Source of the DNA: Prochlorococcus marinus str. MIT 1013
GTDB lineage: Bacteria; Cyanobacteriota; Cyanobacteriia; PCC-6307; Cyanobiaceae
Reading direction: 5' to 3'
Assembly: GCF_027359395.1 (NCBI RefSeq)
Contig: NZ_CP114778.1
Location: forward strand, 1,798,001-1,862,000
DNA: 64,000 bases
Positions 7,884-17,083 of the stretch are shown in pieces; positions within the stretch are counted from its first letter, which is position 1, and the number at the start of each line of letters is the position of its first letter. Under the pieces are notes generated by a model. The model was not told the DNA's origin. It was given only the letters and a program-made list of their open reading frames with translations, and ran no database searches. The translations under genes and the position numbers were made by a program.

Positions 7884-10019
7884 GCCCTTGTGATGCTTCG
7901 ATGGGCAATGAATCCAAAATTGAAGCCTGCTGGAATGATTACTTTAGTCAATAAATCAAGTACTACTATTTATTCTGGGATGTTTCCAGGTGTCATAGCA
8001 GGTAAATACAAGATTGATGAAATACTAATTGATTTGAGGAATCTCGCTTCAAAAGCAGGAGTTTCATTTGTGATGGCAGAAATTGAGGGGATTGACCTTA
8101 AGAAAAAAAACTTACTTTTATCAGGACGCCCAGAAATTGAATATTCTTTATTATCTATGAATATAGGAACAAAAACTAACTTCAATTCTAAATCTGAAAT
8201 TGCATGGGATAAAGATTTAGCTGTTCCCATTAAACCTTTTTCTGAGTCTTATAAATTTATTGTCGATCAAGATATTCACAAGGATAATTCTTCTGCTAAA
8301 CCATTTGTAATTATTGGTGGCGGATTCGCTGGGATAGAAATAGCTTTTTCTTTAAGAAAAAGATGGCCAGAAAGATCAATTATATTAAAAGTTAAATCTC
8401 GAAGAAAATTTAGTAAAAATCTATTAAAAAAATTAAAAGATTTAAAGATTCAGATCATAAAAAAGGACCCATCTGTTTTATACCCAACATTAATATGTAC
8501 TGGTAATAAATCATTTGAATGGATAAAAGATAGTGGTTTTCCTATAGATGAAAATGGGAGGATATTAACAAAAAAAACTCTTCAAGTCCTTAATTATCCA
8601 GGGTTATTTGCCGTAGGAGATTGTGGAGTTATTAAGGATCATCCCCGCCCTTCTTCTGGAGTATGGGCTGTTCGCTCAGCAAAACCATTGGCAAAGAATT
8701 TAGAGAGAATCAGTAAAGGTTTAAAACTTAAGGAATGGAAACCTCAACGAAAAGCAATACAACTTTTAGATATCAACTATATAAACATGAAATCCAAAGC
8801 TTTTATTTCTTGGGGTGAAGTGATTATTGGCCCTTTTGATTTTCTATCAAGATTAAAAGAATCAATTGATAAAAAATTTGTCTCGAAATTTCATTTTATT
8901 CAAGATATAAATACAGAAATGCTTGCGGAAAAGGAGATGATTAAATGTAGAGGTTGTGCAGCAAAATTACCATTTACCCCATTAAGCTCAGCATTAAAAA
9001 AATTAGATTTAATAGAATCTCCAAAAGATGATTCTATTGATATAGGAATATTAAATTCTTGTAAGACTTTAATACAAAGTGTAGATGGATTCCCTTCTTT
9101 AATTAGTGATACATGGCTAAATGGAAGGCTTTTGGCTTTTCATTCTTGCTCTGATATTTGGGCATGCGGAGGATCTGTGATCTCTGCACAATCTGTTGTG
9201 AAATTGCCATCCTTACCTAATGATTTACAGCAAGAGTTATTATTTCAAGTATTGGAAGGTATCAATTCTGCTTTATCTATTCAGGGGGCGAAACTTATAG
9301 GTGGACATACATTAGAATCAAGAAAAACATCTAAAGAGCCATTCTCTCTAGGAATTGAAGGCTCGTTAACTGTTAACGGAGTTATTGATGATAAAAAATA
9401 TTTTTGGTCTAAGGGAGGAATGAAAAAGGGAGATCAAATTCTAATTAGTCGTTCGTTAGGTACTGGAATAATATTTTCTGCATTTATGAATAGCCAAGTA
9501 AAACCTTATGTACTTGATTCTGTTTTAAAAGAAATGAATAAAAGTCAGCATTATTTAGTTGATTTTATTTATCAATTAACAAATATAAATTCAAACTCAA
9601 AAATTGTAAATGCATGTACTGATATCACTGGTTTTGGTTTGCTAGGTCATTTATCTGAAATGTTGGAATCTACAAATAGTGATCGATTAAAGATGAACAT
9701 AGAACCCTTAAAAATTATTCTTGAGCTAGATCATATACCTATATATGATGGAGTTAAAGAACTTTTAGAAAAGGGTTATGAAAGTACTTTAGCCTCTTCA
9801 AATCAGGTTTTTTTAAAAAATATTGATGGAGATAAAAACTTGAGATTTGAGCTTGTCTCCAATGATTTTGTTCCTAATAAATCGCTTTATAATGCTATGC
9901 TAAAAATTTTAGTAGACCCACAAACATGTGGACCTTTGGTTGTTAGTTGCCCATCGATTCATTCAGAAAAACTAATAGAGAAAGGACCTTGGATTCGAAT
10001 TGGGTTTGTTTCTGAATAG
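7839..10019 (+). CDS. selD: Fused FAD-dependent oxidoreductase-selenide water dikinase (SelD) protein
   Basis: A 726-aa two-domain protein. Residues about 1-355 are an NDH-2/pyridine-nucleotide-disulfide type flavoprotein with LVLAGGGHTHALVM at the start, a second dinucleotide site FVIIGGGFAGIEIAF and the C-terminal FAD motif GLFAVGDCGVI. From about 365 comes a SelD/AIR-synthase domain that opens KCRGCAAK (Cys370, Cys373), with CTDITGFGLLGHL and DPQTCGPLV further on. This fusion is known in cyanobacteria; SelD makes selenophosphate, used for selenouridine in tRNA or for selenoproteins. ATG 7839 is preferred to an upstream TTG at 7812. It overlaps the 5' end of mtnP on the other strand. Confidence 0.88.
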   Translation: MFSDHLVLAGGGHTHALVMLRWAMNPKLKPAGMITLVNKSSTTIYSGMFPGVIAGKYKIDEILIDLRNLASKAGVSFVMAEIEGIDLKKKNLLLSGRPEIEYSLLSMNIGTKTNFNSKSEIAWDKDLAVPIKPFSESYKFIVDQDIHKDNSSAKPFVIIGGGFAGIEIAFSLRKRWPERSIILKVKSRRKFSKNLLKKLKDLKIQIIKKDPSVLYPTLICTGNKSFEWIKDSGFPIDENGRILTKKTLQVLNYPGLFAVGDCGVIKDHPRPSSGVWAVRSAKPLAKNLERISKGLKLKEWKPQRKAIQLLDINYINMKSKAFISWGEVIIGPFDFLSRLKESIDKKFVSKFHFIQDINTEMLAEKEMIKCRGCAAKLPFTPLSSALKKLDLIESPKDDSIDIGILNSCKTLIQSVDGFPSLISDTWLNGRLLAFHSCSDIWACGGSVISAQSVVKLPSLPNDLQQELLFQVLEGINSALSIQGAKLIGGHTLESRKTSKEPFSLGIEGSLTVNGVIDDKKYFWSKGGMKKGDQILISRSLGTGIIFSAFMNSQVKPYVLDSVLKEMNKSQHYLVDFIYQLTNINSNSKIVNACTDITGFGLLGHLSEMLESTNSDRLKMNIEPLKIILELDHIPIYDGVKELLEKGYESTLASSNQVFLKNIDGDKNLRFELVSNDFVPNKSLYNAMLKILVDPQTCGPLVVSCPSIHSEKLIEKGPWIRIGFVSE

Positions 10020-10034
10020 ATACTTATTAATAAT

Positions 10035-11291
10035 TCAGGAAAGACTTTTTTTATCAATTAATTTCATTCTTTGTCGTTTTATTTCAATTCCTATTTCTGG
10101 TCCAGGTGTCCAACCTTTAGCTATTAAATCCTCTCCTTTTATTGGAGACTCTATATCCTTCCAATTGTATAGCCAAGATTTTAAGTATTCTTTTAGAGGG
10201 TTTTCTTTGTATATTTCAAGTATGAATGAAGATTCATTAGCATTTATTTCCTCTAGAAAAATTGTCCACTTGGATGGGGACCACTTTTTATATAAATTAT
10301 TAGCTGTTAGATTTTCAAGATATTTGCTTAACTTAAAGGCTCCTTCTATTATTTCTTTTTGTTGTTGATCTAAGTTTAATCTTTTAGCAAGATAAATAGG
10401 GTCTTTAGATTCATAAACTAATGCTGTTAGAGGTTCAATGTTTGACTTCTTTGCAATGAATATTTTTTCGATAAGTCTTTGATCATTCTGTAACCTCGAA
10501 TCTAATATTGTTAATCCTCCCCAATCTTGTAGATTTTTTAATGCATTTTTCCAATACTTACTTTTTAAAAGCAATACGAGTTCCATTTTTAATCTTATTG
10601 ATAATGCTGAAGGTGCTAAATCAGCTTTATCTCCAATATGCCAATTCCAAGGCCAACGATTTATAGTATCTTTTATTTGTCTTAAGGCTTGATTTGATAG
10701 ACGAAAATCTAACTTGGCTGAATAGCGAGAAGCTCTAATAATTCTAGTTGGGTCTTCTAGAACGCTTGATTCATGTAAAAAGTCCATTTCCTTGTTATTT
10801 ATTGCATCTAATCCTGAAAATAAATCTATTAGCCTATTATCTTTCAGTTCAATTGCCATAGCATTTATATTGAAGTCTCTTCTAATTAGATCCTCTTTGA
10901 TAGTTGATGATTCGACTAATGGATTTTCTCCAGGTATAGGGTAAGTTTCTTGACGAGCAGATGCAATATCAACTTTTATGCCATTAATTGTTATTTCTGA
11001 GGTTTTATAAGTTGTGTTATTGCGTATGATTTTTACTCTTTCTGGCCCAAGAACTTTTTGCAATTTTTTTACATAGATTGATGTCTCGCCTTCTATGATT
11101 AAATCTAGATCATTAAAGATAATTTTATAATCTTTATTTTTAGAAATTTTTATTAAGTCTCTAACAACTCCTCCAACTATCGCTATTGAATTTATATTAA
11201 CTGAGATTGCTACATCTAATAGAATAGATAAGATTCCATTGGGTAATTCTTGTATCTCTTTTTCAATTTTATATTTATCAAATAATTCCAT
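10035..11291 (-). CDS. tRNA nucleotidyltransferase/poly(A) polymerase family protein
   Basis: A 418-aa class II nucleotidyltransferase. The active-site region is visible: IVGGVVRDLI (residues about 38-47) and FNDLDLIIEG with the metal-binding Asp-x-Asp (about 59-68), then RRDFNINAMAI and DPTRIIRASRYSAKL, which are hallmarks of CCA-adding/poly(A) polymerase enzymes. Several tRNAs in this window lack an encoded CCA (for example tRNA-Thr, tRNA-Ile, tRNA-Ala), which requires such an enzyme. Sequence alone does not separate full CCA addition from A-adding or CC-adding forms. It lies 46 bases downstream of the uvrD gene on the same strand. Confidence 0.85.
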   Translation of the reverse strand: MELFDKYKIEKEIQELPNGILSILLDVAISVNINSIAIVGGVVRDLIKISKNKDYKIIFNDLDLIIEGETSIYVKKLQKVLGPERVKIIRNNTTYKTSEITINGIKVDIASARQETYPIPGENPLVESSTIKEDLIRRDFNINAMAIELKDNRLIDLFSGLDAINNKEMDFLHESSVLEDPTRIIRASRYSAKLDFRLSNQALRQIKDTINRWPWNWHIGDKADLAPSALSIRLKMELVLLLKSKYWKNALKNLQDWGGLTILDSRLQNDQRLIEKIFIAKKSNIEPLTALVYESKDPIYLAKRLNLDQQQKEIIEGAFKLSKYLENLTANNLYKKWSPSKWTIFLEEINANESSFILEIYKENPLKEYLKSWLYNWKDIESPIKGEDLIAKGWTPGPEIGIEIKRQRMKLIDKKSLS

Positions 11292-11337
11292 GATAGATAT
11301 AATTTTTAATTGATTAACATGTCTTGTTTGAATTTTA

Positions 11338-13752
11338 CTAATCTATTAATTTCAATGGAGCTAGTCTTGGGTCCAATATTTTGGGTCCCATCCCTGAGAA
11401 TTTTATAGCAAGTGAGATTTTTTCTCCTGAACCAAAAACATGTGTTATTTTTCCTTCTCCAAATGAAGAATGTTCAACTCTATCGTTAACTGACCATCTT
11501 TTCCCTGGGGAAGGACCAGAATATGTTTTTCTTACTCCATTTTCACCTCCACTAAGAAAAGACTTTTTATTACTTTGGCGATCAATTCTAGTAAGTCTAT
11601 CTAGATTTTTTTCTCTTCTCAGTGAAGCCCCACCAGATAATGGGATATCTCCTTGAACAAGATCTTCCGGGATTTCAGAAAGAAATATAGATGCGATAGC
11701 AGGTTCTCTCATCCCTCCCCACATTCTTCTCTCAGATGCATGAAAGAGAAATAGTTTTTCTTTCGCTCTAGTAAGTCCTACATAACAAAGTCGCCTTTCT
11801 TCCTCAAGTGAAGATGGATCATCAAGTGATCTATAGCTTGGGAATAAACCTTGCTCCATTCCCACAAGACAAACAACAGGAAATTCCAAACCTTTACTGC
11901 TGTGAAGAGTCATTAATGTGACGCGATTTGATGCAGTGTCTTTATTATCTACATCGCTTGATAAAGCAGCCGTTGATAAAAAACCTTCTAAATTTGCATC
12001 TTCACTTTCTTCCTGATATTGCAAAGCTGCATTCACTAACTCTTGAAGATTGCGCCTTCTTTCCTCTGCCTCATCTGTTCCTGTTGCAATTAATTCACTT
12101 AAATAGCCACTTTTTTCTAAAACTAATTGAACTAACTCGGCCGGGCTTGAAGAAAGAAGATTACTTTGCAATTCATTTATAAGCTCACTAAAAATCAAAA
12201 GACCTTTAGCTGATCTTCCCGCAAGAGATCTGACAGCTTCGGGGTCATTTACAACTTCCCAAAGGGGAATTTGTAATTGACTAGCAGCATCACTCAATCT
12301 TTGAACTGTTGTTTTACCAATCCCTCTTTTAGGAACGTTTAAAACTCTTAGAAGACTGACACTGTCAGATGGGTTAATTAAAAGTCTTAAATAAGCTAGT
12401 AGATCTTTAATTTCTCTTCTGTCATAAAAACGCAATCCTCCAACCACAATGTATGGAATACTCCACCGGACTAATGAGTCTTCGATTGCTCTTGATTGAG
12501 CATTAGTTCTATAGAGGATAGCCATATCTCCCCAATTTAATTCTGGATTCGATGCGTCTAAAATTCTTAGCCTATGAATGACTGCCTCTGCCTCTGCTAT
12601 CTCATCGTCACACCTTGTTAATTTGATAGGTTCACCTTCTCCTCTAGTTGCTCTAAGAACTTTATCTATTCTTTCTTTATTGTTGGAAATTAATGAATTT
12701 GCTGCTTCGAGAATGGTAGCTGTAGACCGATAATTTTCTTCAAGTTTTACGAGAGTTGAATCATTTATATTGTCTTGATTTTTTTTCCCAAAGTCCTCCT
12801 GAAATCCCATTAGTATTCTAAAGTCCGCAGCTCTGAAGCTGTAAATACTTTGATCTGCATCGCCAACAACAAAAACTGATCGATTATTCCAATCTTTAAA
12901 AGAAGATGGTTCTTTACCATTGGTAACCAATTGTTTGATTAATTCGTATTGTGTCCAATTAGTATCTTGGTATTCATCGACTAGAACATGTTTGAAACGA
13001 TTGTGCCAATAAGTTCTAATATTTTCATTTTGCTGTAGTAATTGAACAGGTATTAATAGAAGATCATCAAAATCTAATGCATTATTAGCAGCTAAAGCTT
13101 TCCTATAAAGTCTATAAGTTTCAGCAACTAATTTGACTCTCTGACCTTCTTGACTTTTTGACAAATCATCAGGAAGTAAGCATTGATTTTTGGCATTACT
13201 GATTGCCCAGCGAACTTTTTTGGGCTCAAATCTTTTAGGGTCTAATTGCAGGTCTTGTGTAACTATTTCTTTGATCAGACTTTGTGCATCTGTTTCGTCG
13301 TATATTGAAAACTGCTTAGTCCAGGTCAATCCTTCAGGATCTTTGAACTTGTCAATATCAAAGCGTAATAATCTTGCAAATAAAGCGTGAAAAGTTCCTA
13401 TCCATAATTCACGGCTGATTTCACGATATATACGATTACGAATTTGTCTTTGTTCTGCTACTTGCAAGGAAGACCAAGGCTTACCATGACTTACATTTGC
13501 TAATCTTTTTGCTAAAAGTAATTCAAGTCTATCTTTCATTTCTCTTGCAGCTTTATTGGTAAAGGTGACTGCAAGAATAGAGCTTGGATCAACTTTATAT
13601 TCAATAATTAAATGCGCAATACGATGAGTAAGTGCTCTAGTTTTACCACTCCCTGCTCCTGCTATAACTAATAATGGACCATGAAAATGATCGACTGCTT
13701 GAGACTGAGCTTGGTTTAATCCATTTAAAAATATATTGTTTGATTGTTTCAT
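11338..13752 (-). CDS. uvrD: UvrD/PcrA-type DNA helicase
   Basis: An 804-aa superfamily 1A helicase. Motif I LLVIAGAGSGKTRAL is near residue 28-42; TFTNKAAREMKDRL, GTFHALFARLL, LVDEYQDTN (motif II), VVGDADQSIYSFRAAD (motif III), LEENYRSTATIL (motif IV) and VTLMTLHSSKGLEFPVV (motif V) follow in order, then GLTRAKEKLFLF (motif VI). It unwinds DNA in repair and replication. The C-terminal 70 residues form the small basic tail typical of PcrA/UvrD. The gene precedes the nucleotidyltransferase on the same strand. Confidence 0.95.
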   Translation of the reverse strand: MKQSNNIFLNGLNQAQSQAVDHFHGPLLVIAGAGSGKTRALTHRIAHLIIEYKVDPSSILAVTFTNKAAREMKDRLELLLAKRLANVSHGKPWSSLQVAEQRQIRNRIYREISRELWIGTFHALFARLLRFDIDKFKDPEGLTWTKQFSIYDETDAQSLIKEIVTQDLQLDPKRFEPKKVRWAISNAKNQCLLPDDLSKSQEGQRVKLVAETYRLYRKALAANNALDFDDLLLIPVQLLQQNENIRTYWHNRFKHVLVDEYQDTNWTQYELIKQLVTNGKEPSSFKDWNNRSVFVVGDADQSIYSFRAADFRILMGFQEDFGKKNQDNINDSTLVKLEENYRSTATILEAANSLISNNKERIDKVLRATRGEGEPIKLTRCDDEIAEAEAVIHRLRILDASNPELNWGDMAILYRTNAQSRAIEDSLVRWSIPYIVVGGLRFYDRREIKDLLAYLRLLINPSDSVSLLRVLNVPKRGIGKTTVQRLSDAASQLQIPLWEVVNDPEAVRSLAGRSAKGLLIFSELINELQSNLLSSSPAELVQLVLEKSGYLSELIATGTDEAEERRRNLQELVNAALQYQEESEDANLEGFLSTAALSSDVDNKDTASNRVTLMTLHSSKGLEFPVVCLVGMEQGLFPSYRSLDDPSSLEEERRLCYVGLTRAKEKLFLFHASERRMWGGMREPAIASIFLSEIPEDLVQGDIPLSGGASLRREKNLDRLTRIDRQSNKKSFLSGGENGVRKTYSGPSPGKRWSVNDRVEHSSFGEGKITHVFGSGEKISLAIKFSGMGPKILDPRLAPLKLID

Positions 13753-13840
13753 TTTACAGACTGAAAATACATTAATCTAAATTTAACTTTAGCCAAATTA
13801 ATAGAGATCATTTTATATGATGTAAGCAGATAAAATAAAG

Positions 13841-14065
13841 TTATTTTATTAAACTAGAAGTCATATTTTCTTTTTGTTTATTTAGTTTAGAAAGTATTAT
13901 TTTTATTTGATTAATCTCTGAATGTGAATTAATAATTGAGTTGATTTTTTTTTGAGGCATTTTTAGCTTGTTTGAAATAGTTGCAACCTCTTTTTCTAAA
14001 CGATTTTTGTACTCGGTTAGTTCCTTAATTGATTCTTCTAACTCTTCTTCTGTAGGACTTTGCAT
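13841..14065 (-). CDS. Small coiled-coil protein of unknown function
   Basis: A 74-aa protein from the Met of MQSPTEEELEESI (a start 15 bases further upstream is also possible). It is highly charged and predicted by heptad pattern to be helical/coiled-coil over residues 5-40. No cysteines and no membrane segment. No family recognised. It lies between uvrD and the cpeB leader and points away from the phycoerythrin genes. Confidence 0.5.
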   Translation of the reverse strand: MQSPTEEELEESIKELTEYKNRLEKEVATISNKLKMPQKKINSIINSHSEINQIKIILSKLNKQKENMTSSLIK

Positions 14066-14172
14066 TTTTTGTCTTAACAATAGCTCAAATCAGTGATATC
14101 CCATTTGCTTATAAGCTTTTTGAGATAACTCTATGAATGATGTGAGTAGAAATTCTTTTTACAGTTAAGAAG

Positions 14173-14270
14173 CATTGCGTTCTTAGGTCTCTTTCAGTGA
14201 AATTTGACTGTAAGTCTTAAGTTAAATAAGCAATGTCTTTATAGTCATTGCTTATTTAACTTTTTTTTAT
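14173..14270 (+). promoter_or_regulatory. Terminator-like hairpin in the cpeB leader, possible attenuator
   Basis: A perfect 15-bp inverted repeat (14221-14235 and 14246-14260, arms GTTAAATAAGCAATG and its complement) with a 10-base loop is followed at once by eight T. It has the form of an intrinsic terminator but sits only 30 bases before the cpeB start codon, with no plus-strand gene upstream. The hexamer CATTGC at 14173-14178 repeats the first six bases of the right arm and could pair with GCAATG of the left arm, which would break the hairpin. Regulation by attenuation, or production of a short leader RNA, is inference. Confidence 0.6.
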
Positions 14271-14272
14271 AG

Positions 14273-14839
<567 letters not shown>

Positions 14840-14902
14840 ATATTCAACTCAAATTTCAATTCCTCTTCTAAGTCATTTTAAACTAAATCTTATTAACTCA
14901 CT

Positions 14903-15370
14903 ATGAAATCTGCAGTTACAACCGTTGTTAGCGCAGCTGATGCAGCAGGAAGATTTCCTAGCATGAGCGATTTTGAGTCGGTTAAAGGTTCTTTTGATAG
15001 AGCTAAAGCTCGTCTAGAGGCCGCAGAGAAACTTGCTTCTTGCATTGATAAATTTACCAATCTTGCTGTTGATGCTGTATATCAAAATGGTTCATATGAA
15101 CAGGCTAATAAAGATAAATGTGTAAGAGATATTCATCATTACTTGCGTCTTATTAATTATTGCTTAGTAACTGGTGGTACTGGTCCCTTAGATGAATGGG
15201 GGATATCAGGCATGAGAGAAATTATTCGTATTCAGCTATTGCCAACCGCAGCATATATAGAAGCATTTATTTTTATACGAGATGAAATTAAAATCAATGA
15301 AGTCATGAGTCAGCAAGCTGAAACAGAATTTAAAGGATTATTAGATTATTTAATAAATGCACTTGCATAA
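14903..15370 (+). CDS. cpeA: Phycoerythrin alpha subunit, shortened
   Basis: A 155-aa phycobiliprotein starting MKSAVTTVVSAADAAGRFPS like other CpeA chains, which are usually 164 aa. About ten residues are missing before the first bilin site, and the Cys82-equivalent is Cys73 (DKCVRDIHHYLRL). The second usual site (Cys139, in a context like RNRGCAPRDM) is replaced by RDEIKINEVM, without cysteine. The alpha chain should therefore carry a single bilin. This agrees with the reduced phycoerythrin III of Prochlorococcus. Co-transcribed with cpeB. Confidence 0.95.
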   Translation: MKSAVTTVVSAADAAGRFPSMSDFESVKGSFDRAKARLEAAEKLASCIDKFTNLAVDAVYQNGSYEQANKDKCVRDIHHYLRLINYCLVTGGTGPLDEWGISGMREIIRIQLLPTAAYIEAFIFIRDEIKINEVMSQQAETEFKGLLDYLINALA

Positions 15371-15393
15371 AAATATATTAATTGAAGTATAAT
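15363..15393 (+). promoter_or_regulatory. Possible promoter before cpeZ
   Basis: TATAAT at 15388-15393 preceded by TTGCAT at 15363-15368 with a 19-base spacer, 38 bases before the cpeZ start. It could give cpeZ transcription independent of cpeBA. Confidence 0.35.
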
Positions 15394-15430
15394 ATCTTTT
15401 ATAGATTTTAAGTAATGGTTGGAAATTATA

Positions 15431-16027
15431 ATGACTAATTCTTTATATTTAGATAAATATATTGAACTTTATAAAGATTTTTTGCATCCAAATCCAAATA
15501 TAAATTCTAAAGCACTTTTGATATTAAGAAAAGATTTTGAGGTTAAATTTATGGATAATCTTTTAGCTAATCTCAAGGAAAAAGATTTAATAATAAGAAG
15601 AAAATCAATATTGGCTTTGGGTAGCTTTGGAAATAAAACTTTAAAATCAATAGTTCCAATTTATATGACTACAAGCAATAAAATTGTTAAAGTTAGCTGC
15701 CTTAAAACAATGATCAAAGTTGTCGTTAATTTTAATTTAATAGAATTAACTCAGGAGGAGATGTCAGTAATTGATTTAGCGCTTAAAGATGATTCACCTG
15801 AAATAATATTGACTGTTATTTCTCTTTTGAGGCAATTAGGTACAAATGGTAGAAATATTTTGATGAAAACTTGTAGGGATAAAAACTTGTTAAGAGCAAA
15901 AGCTTCGATTAGCGCTCTTTTAGAAATGAGAGATCAAACTATTGAAGATTTATTTGGTGAGTTATTGAATGATAAATCTATTGATCCAATGATAAAAGAA
16001 GATATTTCAATAGCTAAGATGAGTTAA
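15431..16027 (+). CDS. cpeZ: Phycoerythrin bilin lyase subunit CpeZ-like
   Basis: A 198-aa helical protein built of HEAT-like repeats (for example IIRRKSILALGSFGNKTL and RAKASISALLEMRDQT), the fold of the CpcE/F lyase class. In other cyanobacteria CpeZ acts with CpeY to attach phycoerythrobilin and can serve as a chaperone for CpeB. Size (about 200 aa) and position directly behind cpeA favour CpeZ. The start ATG 15431 is preferred; a TTG four codons upstream is in frame. Confidence 0.75.
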   Translation: MTNSLYLDKYIELYKDFLHPNPNINSKALLILRKDFEVKFMDNLLANLKEKDLIIRRKSILALGSFGNKTLKSIVPIYMTTSNKIVKVSCLKTMIKVVVNFNLIELTQEEMSVIDLALKDDSPEIILTVISLLRQLGTNGRNILMKTCRDKNLLRAKASISALLEMRDQTIEDLFGELLNDKSIDPMIKEDISIAKMS

Positions 16028-16052
16028 TATTTTATCTTATTTTACAAGCCTT

Positions 16053-16931
16053 TTAGTTATCGATTTTTTTTATAGCTAATTTAATTATTGCTCTAACATT
16101 TTTATCCTGCTCAATCTTAAGGAGGTCTTTTAGTGGATTTATAGCTTCGTTAATATTAAGTTGCATCAACGATAATACGGAAGCTTTTCGAATATCTAAG
16201 CTATTATTATTTAATTTTAATATTAAGGTAGAAACTAAAGATTCTATTCTATACAATTTACCAACTAATTTAATAGCTTCAATCTGAACATTTTCATCAG
16301 TATCATTAATAGCACTTTCTACTAATTGAATTGCTTCTTGATCTTGAGAGTGTCTAATATGCTCTTCAAGTGCAGAAATTGCAGCTGATTTCACATTGGT
16401 ATTTTTTGATTTAGCTGCTTTTTTTATTGCATTAGGGGCTTTAGCTCCAATAAATTCTAAACACCAGGCTGCAAGACCATATTGCATTTCTGTATGGTCT
16501 TGATTCTCTAAGAGAATGATTAGATGGTTTGCAGCATCCTCGCCAAAAATCGCAATTGCACCAGCTGCGGAGAATTGCACTACAGCATCTGAATCATTGG
16601 TAAGTGCTTTTATTAAATGAGGTAAGGCTGTTGGATCTTCAACTAACTTTAAAGTCTTTGCTGCAGCTCTTCTCTGTATTACGTTTTTACTATTAAGAAG
16701 TACTTTAATTAACTCAGGTAAAGCGGCAGCACCTACTTGGGCTAATTCTTTTGCATGCATTCTTCTGGCTAGACCATTGTCATCACCAAGGCCTTTGATT
16801 AACAACTTGATGTCGGTTTGACGTGATTTTTTCTTACTTCTTTTGTTGTGGTTGCCTCCCTTGTTTTTTTTCTTTTCTTTTTTGTTTGTTAGGTTACTCT
16901 CCGAGTGATTATCCACTTTTTTATTATCCAC
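16053..16931 (-). CDS. HEAT-repeat bilin lyase-like protein with basic N-terminal tail
   Basis: A 292-aa protein: a lysine/asparagine-rich N-terminal tail of about 40 residues (runs such as NKKEKKKNKGGNHNKRSKKK) followed by six or more HEAT/PBS-lyase repeats (GLARRMHAKELAQVGAAALP, VIQRRAAAKTLKLVEDPTALP, AVVQFSAAGAIAIFGEDAA). It belongs to the CpcE/MpeU/MpeV lyase superfamily; an MpeX-type name has been used for the gene at this place in related genomes but I cannot confirm it. It reads opposite to cpeZ (stop codons 25 bases apart) and diverges from cpeY. It probably attaches or isomerises a bilin on CpeA or CpeB. Confidence 0.7.
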   Translation of the reverse strand: MDNKKVDNHSESNLTNKKEKKKNKGGNHNKRSKKKSRQTDIKLLIKGLGDDNGLARRMHAKELAQVGAAALPELIKVLLNSKNVIQRRAAAKTLKLVEDPTALPHLIKALTNDSDAVVQFSAAGAIAIFGEDAANHLIILLENQDHTEMQYGLAAWCLEFIGAKAPNAIKKAAKSKNTNVKSAAISALEEHIRHSQDQEAIQLVESAINDTDENVQIEAIKLVGKLYRIESLVSTLILKLNNNSLDIRKASVLSLMQLNINEAINPLKDLLKIEQDKNVRAIIKLAIKKIDN

Positions 16932-17083
16932 TTGAAAGCTTATTATATAATCTAGATTAAATTATTCACTATAATCTTATTACATGTATTTTCATAAATA
17001 ATATCCTTTTATATTCAGCATAAATTTTATACTGAATATAATGCATTCATCTTATCTACTAAATACAGATCCTTATATTCAAA

